Shown here: positions 17,105 to 26,254 of the stretch, piece by piece | How positions within the stretch are numbered: the stretch's first letter is position 1 | Layout: every line of letters starts with the position of its first letter | The notes under the pieces: generated by a model | Database searches by the model: none | Seen by the model: only the letters and a program-made list of their open reading frames with translations | What the model was told of the DNA's origin: nothing | Made by a program: the position numbers and the translations under genes | Assembly: GCA_029262375.1 (NCBI GenBank) | Contig: JAJCZM010000020.1 | Location: 1 to 64,000 of the forward strand | Origin: Deltaproteobacteria bacterium | Lineage (GTDB): Bacteria > Desulfobacterota > Binatia > UBA1149 > SPBQ01 | Direction: 5' to 3' | DNA length: 64,000 nucleotides

Positions 17105-19549
17105 ATGCCAATCGAGACCGCTAATTCCTCTGCCGAGCACCGAGAGCTCACGCATCGCGAGCTTACTCGCGGCATCTTCTTTTTGTCGTTTGGAATGCTG
17201 CTCCTGGAGATCACGCTCACGCGGATCTTTTCGTTCGCGATCTCGTACCATTTTGCGTACCTCACGATCGCGACCGCCATGCTCGGGTTCGGCAGCGCAG
17301 GCTCGTTCCTCGCCGGTTTTCCCGACATGTTCGGATCGGCCCGCAACCGAATCGTCGCGGCGACCACCGCGGCCGGGATCAGTGGGGCGGCGGCATTGGC
17401 CGTCTCGGCCTTCCTTCGTTTCAATCCGCAGAGTCTCTCGTCCAGCCCGACCGCACTCGCGACGCTGGCGGTGTACTACATCGTCGTGGCGATCCCATTT
17501 CTTTCCGGCGGCATCGCCATTGCGACCATTCTGGCATCGCGCCCTGAGAAGGTGTCGCAGCTGTACGCCTGGGATTTGCTCGGGGCCGGGCTGGGCTGTG
17601 GCGCGGCTGTTCCTCTGATCTGGTGGGCGGGGACGCCTCTGGCCGTCGTTACGGCTCTGGGCGCGATCGCGACCAGCCCCTTGTTCTTCGTCGGCGACGC
17701 CAAGTCGCTGCGGCGACGCGCTGGCGCCGGGATGGTCGCGACGGCGGTGATCGGACTGCTGGCGGCATTGGCGGGGCCGTTCCCCCCATCTCCGGGCAAG
17801 TTCCTACATCTGTTCGTGAATTCGCCGGGTGCCGAGCATCTGTTCGCGCGTTGGACACCGCTGAGCCGAGTCGATGCGGTCGGTTGGGAGCGCTCGCGAG
17901 ATAGCTGGCGCGGTAGCTATGCGACCTCGGGTGTGAGTGAGACATTCACCGGGCGGGGTCCTGAGTATCGCATGGTCGGATACGACGGCGGATCGTTCGC
18001 CGTCATGTACGAGTGGAGCGGTGAGCAACTAGAAGGCGAGGAACTCGACTTCCTGCGACGCCACATCATGGCCGCGCCATACGAAGTGCTCGAGGATCCC
18101 GATCTGCTCATCATCGGCTTCGGCGGTGGCGCTGATGCGTTGGGCGCGCTAGCGAACGGTGTCGGCGATATCACCGCACTCGAATTGAACCCCATCACCG
18201 TCGAACTTGGAGCGGAGCGCTTCGCAGACTTCAACGGTGGATTGTTCAATCGCGAAGGTGTGCACGTCGTTGCAGCGGAAGCACGTCATTGGATCGAGTC
18301 GCACGACCAGAAGTTCGACCTCGTCGTGCTCAATAGCATCGACACGTTGTCGGCACTGTCCACGGGGGCCTACGTGTTGGCGGAGAGCTACCTCTACACG
18401 GCCGAAGCGTTTCAATCGTATCTAGAACGCCTTGCCCCGGGCGGGATGTACGCGCTGTTCTCGTTCGACAACAACGGGATCGCCGCGCCGACGTTCATCG
18501 TGCAGCGATTCGCATCGACATTGCGCACGGCGCTACTAGGCCTGGGCGTGCAGTCGCCCGAGAAGAATATCGTGATCATCGCGAGTCGCGATGACATTCC
18601 TTTCGTCGCAACGCTGGTTCGCCTCGAGCCGTTCGAGCAGGCTGATATCGACCGCTTGGTGTCGTTCGCCGATCGTATGAAGTTCGATGTCTGGCACCGA
18701 CCGGACGTGGCGAAGGCAAGCGGTGTCTCGGGATTCCTCAGCGCGGACGACTCCGCACGCGAGCGCCTGATCGATGAGCATTACCTTCGCTTCGATCCGG
18801 CCACTGATGCCAGTCCTTTCTTCTTCAATTTCTATAAGTGGCGTTCGTTGGTGCGCGCGCACCCGGACGATCCGGGCGGTACGCCGGCAACGGGTCAGCG
18901 TATGCTTCTGATCATGCTCATCCAGGCCGTTCTGGTTGCCGCCTTCATGACGTTTTGGCCGCTCACGCGCTTGCGACGTCGAGCTAGTGTGTCCAAGCCG
19001 ATCGGCTTCATCGTCTACTTCGCCGCACTCGGCCTCGGTTTCATTCTTCTCGAGATCGCGTTGTTGCAACGGTTCGTACTGTTTCTCGGTTTTCCGACGT
19101 ACTCTCTGTCAGTCGTGCTATTCGCATTGCTGGTCTCCACCGGTCTCGGATCGGCGCTGAGCGGAAGACTCAGCGCACCGTTCGCTCCCAAGGCACTGCC
19201 CGCTGCGCTGGCTCTTGCGGTGGCGACGATCGTATTCATCGTGGCGTCGCCCAGTCTGTTCGCTGTGCTTCTGGTGCAGCCTCTGTGGGTTCGTGTGGCG
19301 GTCACGGTCGCAGTGCTGGCGCCGCTGGGATTGATTCTCGGAATGTTCTTCCCGATCGGCATTCGTACGGTCGAAGCCATCGACCCGCGTCTGGTTCCCT
19401 GGGCATGGGCGATCAACGGTTGCACCACCGTCGTCGGAACGATTGCTGCCGTCATGCTCGCGATGGCTCTAGGCTTCGATACGGTCATGCTGATCGCCGT
19501 GGCGATCTACATCACGGGCGCGTTGGCGCTGCGCCGCTTTGCCTCGTAG
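17105..19549 (+). CDS. Membrane protein with spermidine-synthase-like methyltransferase domain
   Basis: 814 aa. The N-terminal half has about six transmembrane segments (GIFFLSFGMLLLEITLTRIF, then four more to residue ~220). A soluble domain follows with a SAM-type glycine motif, LIIGFGGGADALGAL, and acidic LELNP (about residues 335-365), as in spermidine synthase. A second set of membrane segments from residue ~600 is of the MFS-like kind. This fused architecture is widespread but largely uncharacterised. Key polyamine-synthase residues are not obvious, so aminopropyl transfer is unproven. There is no clear ribosome-binding site at the ATG. Confidence 0.8.
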   Translation: MPIETANSSAEHRELTHRELTRGIFFLSFGMLLLEITLTRIFSFAISYHFAYLTIATAMLGFGSAGSFLAGFPDMFGSARNRIVAATTAAGISGAAALAVSAFLRFNPQSLSSSPTALATLAVYYIVVAIPFLSGGIAIATILASRPEKVSQLYAWDLLGAGLGCGAAVPLIWWAGTPLAVVTALGAIATSPLFFVGDAKSLRRRAGAGMVATAVIGLLAALAGPFPPSPGKFLHLFVNSPGAEHLFARWTPLSRVDAVGWERSRDSWRGSYATSGVSETFTGRGPEYRMVGYDGGSFAVMYEWSGEQLEGEELDFLRRHIMAAPYEVLEDPDLLIIGFGGGADALGALANGVGDITALELNPITVELGAERFADFNGGLFNREGVHVVAAEARHWIESHDQKFDLVVLNSIDTLSALSTGAYVLAESYLYTAEAFQSYLERLAPGGMYALFSFDNNGIAAPTFIVQRFASTLRTALLGLGVQSPEKNIVIIASRDDIPFVATLVRLEPFEQADIDRLVSFADRMKFDVWHRPDVAKASGVSGFLSADDSARERLIDEHYLRFDPATDASPFFFNFYKWRSLVRAHPDDPGGTPATGQRMLLIMLIQAVLVAAFMTFWPLTRLRRRASVSKPIGFIVYFAALGLGFILLEIALLQRFVLFLGFPTYSLSVVLFALLVSTGLGSALSGRLSAPFAPKALPAALALAVATIVFIVASPSLFAVLLVQPLWVRVAVTVAVLAPLGLILGMFFPIGIRTVEAIDPRLVPWAWAINGCTTVVGTIAAVMLAMALGFDTVMLIAVAIYITGALALRRFAS

Positions 19550-19570
19550 CCGCTTATCAAGGGAGTGTGG

Positions 19571-20722
19571 CTAGGGCTCTAGTTCCCGAACCTCTCGGTA
19601 GCTTGGGTACGCCCGGTGCGGGCTGATCGGAATTTCTTCGAACGCCTCGAACACGATTCCCGGGATGGCCTCTGCGAGGTGAGGGTTTCTGCTTCGAATG
19701 CGAGACATGATCGGATCGATCTCTCGCTGCACCGCATCTGCGCTGAGTACGCCGTTGGTCAGATACTGGACCAACAAAGAGGGCCCGAGTGCCGGAGACA
19801 GCATGTCTACGAGCCGCATGTCGAGCACGTGGAGATCCTCACTTGAGTGCGCGAGTACGTTTGCCAGCCAATCGGCAGGAAGTTCGCCAAGCGCTCGCTG
19901 GGCGTGGTGGCTGGGGGCGAAGCGTTGGGCGTTGGTGATGGCACCGAGACGTTCCGCCATCATCAGGGCGGCGACGTTCGTCAGCGGTTCGGTTTCGTAG
20001 TCGTGCGATTTCGAGACACGCAGGTAGTGTCCTGACCTGCGGCCGCGCGATTGGTTCGTGTTGATCCCGACGCCGACGACTTGCAGCGAAGTACCGGTAC
20101 GATCCGTAGCGGCTCGCGACATGACGACGGCGACCGATTTGGGGACGGCAGGGATCGGAACGTCGAAAGTAACGATCGCCAGATGGTCGCGCTCACCACT
20201 GGTGAGACTGACGACGATGTCTTCGTCGCCGTCCAGCTGAGACGATCCGCAATCGGCCAGGCCGATGTAGGCCCCCGCGATCGTGAGTTCTCGAACCGTG
20301 TGCAGCTTCAGCGCGGCGTCGTGTTTCACTACCGCATCGATGTGCGCCGCCCACTCTAGTACGAGGCCCGCGGTTCCCGCTTCGTGAAGTTCCGGGGCGC
20401 CGTGTTCGTAGATCAGGTCCGACCTCTCGTCGCGCGCCCAACGCAGGACCTGCCTCGCGAACGATACGAGCTCGTCCCTATGAGCTGGAAGAATGTCGTT
20501 CTGATCGACGCAGACCGCGGTTGCCGTGCCCGCCTGCGTGGTAACACCGACGGTCGGCAATCTGCTCGCAACGAGCGCGCGCGCCGTCTCGCCCGACCTT
20601 TCTAGCGCGCGGTTCTCCGGTGCGCTTGCCGGAGGGACAGCGGTGCGCGCGGCGCAGCCTGTCGAGGTTGCGATAGCCAGGGCAACGAAGGTTACTCGGA
20701 CCAGCTTGGCGAAGCGCACCAT
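19571..20722 (-). CDS. Lipoprotein of unknown function
   Basis: 383 aa. A lipobox in LAIATSTGC marks a lipid-anchored protein; mature Cys about residue 23. The body is soluble with mixed alpha/beta content and no motif I recognise. Visible elements are a Thr/Val-rich start (PTVGVTTQAGTATAV), HIDAVVKHDAALKLHTV, and a C-terminal EAFEEIPISPHRAYPSYRE. The start lies 3 bases after the end of the preceding, apparently frameshifted reading frame, which links it to the signalling operon upstream. A small inverted repeat, ACCATG-gct-CATGGT, surrounds the start codon. Confidence 0.65.
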   Translation of the reverse strand: MVRFAKLVRVTFVALAIATSTGCAARTAVPPASAPENRALERSGETARALVASRLPTVGVTTQAGTATAVCVDQNDILPAHRDELVSFARQVLRWARDERSDLIYEHGAPELHEAGTAGLVLEWAAHIDAVVKHDAALKLHTVRELTIAGAYIGLADCGSSQLDGDEDIVVSLTSGERDHLAIVTFDVPIPAVPKSVAVVMSRAATDRTGTSLQVVGVGINTNQSRGRRSGHYLRVSKSHDYETEPLTNVAALMMAERLGAITNAQRFAPSHHAQRALGELPADWLANVLAHSSEDLHVLDMRLVDMLSPALGPSLLVQYLTNGVLSADAVQREIDPIMSRIRSRNPHLAEAIPGIVFEAFEEIPISPHRAYPSYREVRELEP

Positions 20723-20725
20723 GGC

Positions 20726-21164
20726 TCATGGTACCGCATTTGCGCTGTCCAGGAATATTTTCTGGTCGATGACGTGCTCGCGCTCGATAATGCCGATCGT
20801 CGGAAGACAGACCGCAGCCTGCGTGCCCTCGGTGTTGGGACGCACATCGACTTGAAGATCCGATCTACCCACGCCCAGCGACCGCCACTTGGGTGTGCGC
20901 GGACAGAAGCGGTACTGGCCGTGTGTGCAGTGGTAGCCCTCGCGAAACGAGGTCGGCGGCGTTGTTGCCGAGCGTTGGACCGTACGCGCGCTGCAGGTGC
21001 GTTCGGCAGGTTTGATCATGAACTTCGAAGGCGAGGCGGGGAAGGCGGAGTTCGAATGTCGTTGTCGGCGTCACAGGGCGATGACGGTCCGTGCCCGCGC
21101 ATCGAGCGCTGGGTCGCAGCCAAATCCGGCGGCTGAGCGACCGCCCAAGTCCCAATGCTGTCAT
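20726..21164 (-). pseudogene. Probable small gene disrupted by a frameshift
   Basis: An ATG overlaps the stop of the receiver gene (ATGA at 21161-21164). It opens a frame with coding-like composition (FELRLPRLAFEVHDQTC, RAYGPTLGNNAADLV) until about 20935. The coding-like signal then moves to another frame (REGYHCTHGQYRFCP, then AAVCLPTIGIIEREHVIDQ), which ends at 20726, 3 bases before the lipoprotein start. Joined, they give a product of about 146 aa filling the gap exactly. A single-base indel or sequencing error near 20930-20945 would explain it. No family was recognised. Alternatively this is non-coding. Confidence 0.4.
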
Positions 21165-21556
21165 TTCCGTGTTGGGCTCAGTGCGGCGATGGTCGCCAGT
21201 ATCTCGTCGGGGTCAGCCGGTTTTTCCAGGCGGGGGGCCTGCGACAGGTCGGCGGCCAGCTCGACGACATCGCCGAAGCCCGTGATGAACATGAACGGTA
21301 TCGAACGAGCGCGCAGCGCGCGTGCGACCGGCTCGATGCTCTCCCCACTAAGATCCAGATCTAGAATCGCGACGTCGCACTGTGTTTCGGCGACGAGGGT
21401 CAGTGCGTCTTCGATCGTCGACGCCATTGCGGGGACTTCGTGTCCATCGACCTCGAGTGCCCATTTCAGGCCATCAGCGACGGCATAGTTGTCATCGACA
21501 ATGATGATTCGTCGGCGATCGGCCGGCGCTAGGCCTGTTCGAGTCGGATCGGTCAT
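21161..21556 (-). CDS. Single-domain response regulator
   Basis: 131 aa from the ATG with GGAG 5 bases upstream. Receiver features: acidic pair IIIVDDN, phospho-acceptor Asp in VAILDLDL, Thr in FITGFG, Lys in EKPAD. No output domain, so it acts as a phosphate shuttle or protein-protein switch, as in HWE-kinase pathways. It starts 14 bases after the HWE kinase stop, which identifies its cognate kinase. It is downstream in an operon with two kinases. Confidence 0.9.
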   Translation of the reverse strand: MTDPTRTGLAPADRRRIIIVDDNYAVADGLKWALEVDGHEVPAMASTIEDALTLVAETQCDVAILDLDLSGESIEPVARALRARSIPFMFITGFGDVVELAADLSQAPRLEKPADPDEILATIAALSPTRK

Positions 21557-21570
21557 TGCATCTCCATCGT

Positions 21571-23769
21571 TCACACGCTTGCCGAGGCGTCGGATCCCAA
21601 CGGTCGTAGAGGAACGACAATGCGGCACCGAAAGCCGCTTGGCGCGTACTCGCGCTCGATCCGGCCGTGAAGTTCATGTTCGACGAGCCCCGTCGTCAAA
21701 CGGGTGCCATAGCCGGTTTTGGGCGCTTCATTCAGCATGGGACCGCCGGATTCCAGCCAGTCTATCTCGACACCGTCAGCCCCTAGACGCCATTCGATCT
21801 CGATCGTCCCGCCGGGTTGCGACAACGCGCCGTACTTGACGGCATTCGTGGCAAGCTCGTGAACGACCATGCACAGCGCAGAACAGGTATCGGCGGGGAT
21901 CATATACGCTGGGCCGGTCATCTCTACACGATCGATGTCGTGTCCCTTGTTGTAGGGGGCGAACGTGAGTTCGAACACCTCGCTGAGATCCATGCCCGTC
22001 CACTGTCGCTGCGCTAGGTTGCCGTGGAGCCTTGCGAGGGCGCGAATGCGTCCTGCAAGCGTTTCGCGCAGCTCACCGGCCGAGGACGCGTCCATCGCGC
22101 TTTGCTCGGTGAGCGAGAGGACCGTCGCCAGATTGTTCTTCACGCGATGATCGAGCTCACGCATCATCAACGCCTGGCGCTCCTCGCTGCGTACGCGTTC
22201 GCTGATGTCGGTAATACTGCCTCGGATTAAGATGTCTTGTGACGCGGGCAAGCGCACCAAGCGAACCTCGCACGGAAACTGATTGCCTGCCGAATGCACG
22301 AAGTCCCACATCAATACCGATGTGTTGCCCGCAAGGGTACTCTCGATTGCCTGCGTGATGGCTGCGGTCGTCGGTAGTCCATTCGGCTGGAACTCCGTGC
22401 TGATATCCTCCAGTGAACAGTCGATCAATTCCTCTCGCGTGCGCCCGAACATACGACACGCGTTCTCGTTGGCATCCACGAACCCGCCCTTGTGGGTGCT
22501 GAGGAGGAGAACGCCCTCGGGGGCGTGGTCGACCAGTGTCCGATATCGCTGTTCGCTCTGCTTGAGTTCGTCGCGCACCTTCGCACCACGCAAAGTAGTG
22601 TATGCGAAGCCCGCGCCAAGAGCAGTGAGCACGAGACCAACGATCAGGGCCGCTAACGGTAGTACGGACTCGCGCGGTGACAGGAACTGCTGTGTAGGCG
22701 TGCAGACGACGGTCCACAGGCGTCCGCCCATAGCGACTTTACCCACTCTCGTCAGGGGCGACGCGAGAGCAGCGGACGTCGGTCCAGTGTCGTTCTTATC
22801 GGTCTTAACGTTCTCGACGTGTTCAATGTGTCTAACGCGCCTATTGCGCGCATAGATTGTCTCTTTTCTATCTGTTGTCTCCTGGAGCGTGCCGGCGAGT
22901 AGGTCGCCCTCGAAGAGCAGCGCGACGTTCGCGTTGTTGCGATCTAGATTCGCTGTCGCGTCTGCGAGGAGATCGGGCATTCGAAACACGCCCAGTACGA
23001 ATCCTGCAAGGTGCTGGCGCCGTGACGCGACGTCGTCGCCGCGCCAGCCTCCTTCGTAGTAGGGAACGAATATGAGGACGCTCTTGGCTTTCTCCTCATC
23101 CTGCACCAGGTCCAGTGGGATCGTCGCTGCCGGTTCCCCGGTATCTCGCGCGCGCTTGAGTGCTTCGAGTCGGATCGGATCCGAGCCGAGATCCAGCCCG
23201 AATGCGGCCTCATTCGAGGCTTGCGGCGCAATATAAAATACGGGGTAGAGATCTTCCGTCTCACGCGGTCCGGCGGGGGACGGGTCGAGAACCGACTTGA
23301 TGCGCAGTTCGAAGCCGTCTCGGCGCGCGCGATCGCGATAAGTCTCGAGTTCGGACGGCGGCACGCGCGGGATCCATTCTATCGCGCGAACTCCCGGGCT
23401 ACGCTCGATGAGTGTCGTGACGAAGCGCTCGAACTCGGATCGTGTCACAAACTCAGAAGCGTCGAACAGCGCATGCGTCGCAAGAACGCGCTGAAGGTAG
23501 TGGCTCATCGCTTTTTCGACGCTGCCGATGCGTTCCTCGGCCAGTGACTTGAAGTCATGTCTGAGGCGCAACATTTCGTTCTGCTGCAAAGTGAGGTAAC
23601 TCGCCGCGGTCAGGCTCAGCCCGAGTAGTACGGCGAGTCCGACCAGGAGAAATGCTCGCACTCTCTCTCGCGCCTCGTTCCAGACTGGGGGGGCGCGACG
23701 ACCCGGCGGAGGCGGCCAGCCGCTTTCCGACAAGCGATCGTTGTTTTCAGGCTTCAACGGCGATTGCAT
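21571..23769 (-). CDS. CHASE-PAS HWE/HisKA_2-type sensor histidine kinase
   Basis: 732 aa from MQSPLKPENN, a start that overlaps the end of the upstream kinase by 23 bases. A transmembrane segment (FLLVGLAVLLGLSLTAASYL) is followed by a periplasmic CHASE-like sensor (GVRAIEWIPRVP, DPSPAGPRETEDLYPV), a second membrane helix (PLAALIVGLVLTALGAGFAY) and a PAS domain. The kinase core begins at the H-box LDHRVKNNLATVLSL and includes the HELATNAVKYGALS N-box, both diagnostic of HWE/HisKA_2 kinases. It probably phosphorylates the single-domain receiver encoded next. CHASE domains sense small extracellular ligands; the ligand is unknown. Confidence 0.9.
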   Translation of the reverse strand: MQSPLKPENNDRLSESGWPPPPGRRAPPVWNEARERVRAFLLVGLAVLLGLSLTAASYLTLQQNEMLRLRHDFKSLAEERIGSVEKAMSHYLQRVLATHALFDASEFVTRSEFERFVTTLIERSPGVRAIEWIPRVPPSELETYRDRARRDGFELRIKSVLDPSPAGPRETEDLYPVFYIAPQASNEAAFGLDLGSDPIRLEALKRARDTGEPAATIPLDLVQDEEKAKSVLIFVPYYEGGWRGDDVASRRQHLAGFVLGVFRMPDLLADATANLDRNNANVALLFEGDLLAGTLQETTDRKETIYARNRRVRHIEHVENVKTDKNDTGPTSAALASPLTRVGKVAMGGRLWTVVCTPTQQFLSPRESVLPLAALIVGLVLTALGAGFAYTTLRGAKVRDELKQSEQRYRTLVDHAPEGVLLLSTHKGGFVDANENACRMFGRTREELIDCSLEDISTEFQPNGLPTTAAITQAIESTLAGNTSVLMWDFVHSAGNQFPCEVRLVRLPASQDILIRGSITDISERVRSEERQALMMRELDHRVKNNLATVLSLTEQSAMDASSAGELRETLAGRIRALARLHGNLAQRQWTGMDLSEVFELTFAPYNKGHDIDRVEMTGPAYMIPADTCSALCMVVHELATNAVKYGALSQPGGTIEIEWRLGADGVEIDWLESGGPMLNEAPKTGYGTRLTTGLVEHELHGRIEREYAPSGFRCRIVVPLRPLGSDASASV

Positions 23770-25633
23770 CTCGGAAAGGCAGAGTGAATCCCACCGAAAC
23801 ACCAGGGCCGTCGTTATCCTCGACCCAGACGCGACCATCGTAGGTCTCAACGATCGTACGGCTGATGGAGAGGCCCATGCCGAGACCGTTCGATTTCGTG
23901 GTGTAGAACGCGTCGAACATGCGTTCTCTCCCTTCCATGCTGATTCCCGCGCCGGAGTCGCGTACGACGACTTCGATGCAGGCGGCGTCGAACGACGTTT
24001 CCACTTTCAGCTCCCGGGCGCCTCGCGGATTGTCGCGGACGGCATCAATGGCGTTGCGAACCAGATTTAGGATGACCTGCTCGATGCGAATCGGATCGAC
24101 GTCGATCGAGGGCAGTTCGGCCGCGCGGTCCAGTGTGAGCGTTGCACCACTACGCCTTACGTCGCCGGCTACAAGGATCGCCACGTCATCCACGAGATCG
24201 TTGATGTTCGTGTTCTCGCAGAGTGTCTCCCTCGGCTGAACGAATCCGTGCATTCGTCGCAGAATCTCTGCCGCCCGCCAGGCTTCGCTGGAGATGCGAG
24301 ACACGGATTTGACCAGCTCGTCATCGGCGCCGCTCTGGCGAAGACGAGTGACGGTGCCGTTCGCGAAGTTCACGATGGCACCGAGGGGCTGGTTGATCTC
24401 ATGGGCGAGTTCGGTTGCCATTTCGCCGAGAGCGCTCACGCGCAATACATGGGCAAGGCGGTTTTCCTGGTCGCGGGCGTAGGATTCGGCGCGCACGCGA
24501 TCGCTGACGTCCTCGATCATCGCGAGGGCGTAATTGAACTCTCCTGTCTCGGTTCGTACGGCGGCAACCACGGCGTGGGCGTTCAGTTCATCCCCGGACT
24601 CGCGCGTGTAGCGTTTCTCCGCCGTAAACGTGTTCGAACGTCCATCGACGAGCGCCTCGTAGGCCGCCCACGATGCATCGCGATCGTCGGGGCTGGTGTG
24701 TTCCTGAATCGATGTCCCGATAATCTGTGCGATGTCGCGTCCCAACATCTCGGCGAATGCCGTGTTTGTCTCGAGAATCACGCCCGATGCATCTGCGGCG
24801 ACGATACCGATCGGCGCTGCGTCAACGAGTGCGCGCACGCGTTGCTCACTTGCGTGGAGTTCCGCGGTACGCTCTCTCACTCGCTCCTCGAGCTGCTCAT
24901 TGAGCCGGATGATCTCGGCGTCGGCCCGTCTATGCGCTGCAGATGCGGCGTGTTCGTGCCAGACCTCGCGCCAGCGGTATCGTTCGCGCGCGATCGTAAT
25001 TGCCACGGTTACCAGGGTTGCAGCTGCGAGGCGGCCGGCGTTTCCCATGAACGCGTCGTCTGTGAGTTGTCCGGCCGCTGCGCTGGTGACCACGAAGACG
25101 GCAAGCACGATCGAGGAACCGGCAAGCGACCACCAGCCGCTCCACGTGATCAGCAGCGCGGAGCCGTACAGGATGTAGGGGATGCGTTGGTGCTGCGGGC
25201 TCGCTTGGCCGCCGGACTCCAGGGCGAGGGCGGAGACGCCGATTGCAGCGATCAGCATGAGTCCGAGTGCCAGATGCCTCGGATAACGCTCGCCGATCGG
25301 CAAGCGCAGCGCGGCCACCAGCAAGGCCAACGCGCCTGCCATGGCGACTCTGATCGGTGCGAGGCTGTAGAATTCGTCGCCTCCGAAGAACCAGCTATAT
25401 GCGCCGCTGAGTACGACCAGCAATATTGCCCACAGCGCGTAGCTGCGTGCGCCGTTGTGCGCCCTGGCTAGCCCGTCGCGCAGCCATGCCTCTTCCGGCC
25501 GCAGCCTCTCGGTGTACGGTCGATCCGCAGTATTCATGTTGGCAGGCGAATCTTGGGCGTCCAGCGAATCCAAGCCATCCCATGTCTTCTGTGCATGCTG
25601 CGTCGCGTGGGGCTGCTCGCGGGGTCGAGTCAT
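23747..25633 (-). CDS. PAS sensor histidine kinase, FixL-like
   Basis: 628 aa. The N-terminal half has about six membrane helices (residues ~65-215), then a coiled stretch (RLNEQLEERVRERTAEL) and one PAS domain (VRALVDAAPIGIVAADASG). The H-box is ELAHEINQPLGAIVNFANG, the NLVRNAIDAV N-box and DSGAGIS/GLGMGLSIS G-boxes are complete. The EINQPL form is that of FixL/DctB kinases. It is the first gene of the cassette and overlaps the HWE kinase gene. Directly upstream of its start is a 17-base palindrome in place of a ribosome-binding site. Confidence 0.9.
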   Translation of the reverse strand: MTRPREQPHATQHAQKTWDGLDSLDAQDSPANMNTADRPYTERLRPEEAWLRDGLARAHNGARSYALWAILLVVLSGAYSWFFGGDEFYSLAPIRVAMAGALALLVAALRLPIGERYPRHLALGLMLIAAIGVSALALESGGQASPQHQRIPYILYGSALLITWSGWWSLAGSSIVLAVFVVTSAAAGQLTDDAFMGNAGRLAAATLVTVAITIARERYRWREVWHEHAASAAHRRADAEIIRLNEQLEERVRERTAELHASEQRVRALVDAAPIGIVAADASGVILETNTAFAEMLGRDIAQIIGTSIQEHTSPDDRDASWAAYEALVDGRSNTFTAEKRYTRESGDELNAHAVVAAVRTETGEFNYALAMIEDVSDRVRAESYARDQENRLAHVLRVSALGEMATELAHEINQPLGAIVNFANGTVTRLRQSGADDELVKSVSRISSEAWRAAEILRRMHGFVQPRETLCENTNINDLVDDVAILVAGDVRRSGATLTLDRAAELPSIDVDPIRIEQVILNLVRNAIDAVRDNPRGARELKVETSFDAACIEVVVRDSGAGISMEGRERMFDAFYTTKSNGLGMGLSISRTIVETYDGRVWVEDNDGPGVSVGFTLPFRDAIAVEA

Positions 25634-25650
25634 CGGTACTCGAAGTACCG
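25634..25650. promoter_or_regulatory. 17-bp palindrome abutting the kinase start codon
   Basis: CGGTACT-cga-AGTACCG lies immediately 5' of the FixL-like kinase ATG, where a Shine-Dalgarno would be. It could be an operator or an RNA hairpin controlling translation. Confidence 0.5.
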
Positions 25651-25731
25651 CAGTGCAGGAGGTGGTACCAGTAGGCGAAGCTCGAATGGGGAATCTAGGG
25701 GTTTCACCTAGGTTCGGCTAGGTCGAGGCGC

Positions 25732-26217
25732 TTAGCCCGCCGCGACGAGTACTTTCTGTTTGTCGACCGCAGCGACCCGATGCCGAAACGCCGCTCTGTA
25801 TGCATCGTTCTCGAACAGCGCGAGCAGCGCCCGCCGGTTTGGATAGGTACCGACGGCGACTAGATCCCAGTCTTCATCGTCGCCGATCAAGGTTCCTGCG
25901 TAACCGGCGTTGAGTAGAAAGCTTCCGCCGACCGCTTCGAGCGTAGGAGCGCTGACGGCTGCGTAGCGAAGTAATGCGTCCAGTCCGGAGCCCGGCTGTT
26001 CCGGCGCCGGCGGATCGGACGAGTAATCCGCTTCCGCGCGCAACTTGAAGAAATTGATGAGCGTCACGGGCGCGTCTTCCGGTCCATCAAGAATGCGTCG
26101 CCATTGCTCAGCAGTGGGGGAGGACGCATCGAGTCCGTCCCCGTACCAGCGTGCGAGTTCCGGAACGCGGTCGATAGCAGGACTCCGTTCGGCGGGATCT
26201 GTTGGTAGATTTGACAT
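25732..26217 (-). CDS. DUF1330-like protein
   Basis: 161 aa from the inner ATG; another in-frame ATG at 26244 would add nine residues, and both encode MSNL. Ferredoxin-like (dimeric alpha-beta barrel) features: VTLINFFKLRAEADY, then DWDLVAVGTYPNRRALLALFEND and AYRAAFRHRVAAVDKQ, close to DUF1330 proteins. The function of that family is unclear. There is no Shine-Dalgarno before either ATG. It is divergent from a TetR regulator, and the start region lies inside the presumed operator, so it is probably the regulator's target. Confidence 0.75.
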   Translation of the reverse strand: MSNLPTDPAERSPAIDRVPELARWYGDGLDASSPTAEQWRRILDGPEDAPVTLINFFKLRAEADYSSDPPAPEQPGSGLDALLRYAAVSAPTLEAVGGSFLLNAGYAGTLIGDDEDWDLVAVGTYPNRRALLALFENDAYRAAFRHRVAAVDKQKVLVAAG

Positions 26218-26254
26218 ATGTAAAGATTGACCTAGATTTGACATATGTCAAATC
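26208..26254. promoter_or_regulatory. TetR operator and divergent promoter containing the start codons
   Basis: A perfect 20-bp palindrome GATTTGACATATGTCAAATC (26235-26254) has the TetR gene ATG (26245) and an opposite-strand ATG (26244) back to back in its centre. A second, slightly broken copy (GATTTGACATATGT, 26208-26221) lies 27 bases away and holds the inner ATG of the DUF1330-like gene. Each copy contains TTGACA, a perfect -35 box. From 26212 the TAGATT at 26233 is a possible -10, which would put transcription start at or next to the ATG. Confidence 0.75.

Noticed and set aside
24248-25471. 407-aa open frame on the plus strand opposite the FixL-like kinase
   Set aside because: It is fully antisense to a clear kinase gene, composition is unlike a protein family, and no ribosome-binding site is present. 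Chance frame in GC-rich DNA.
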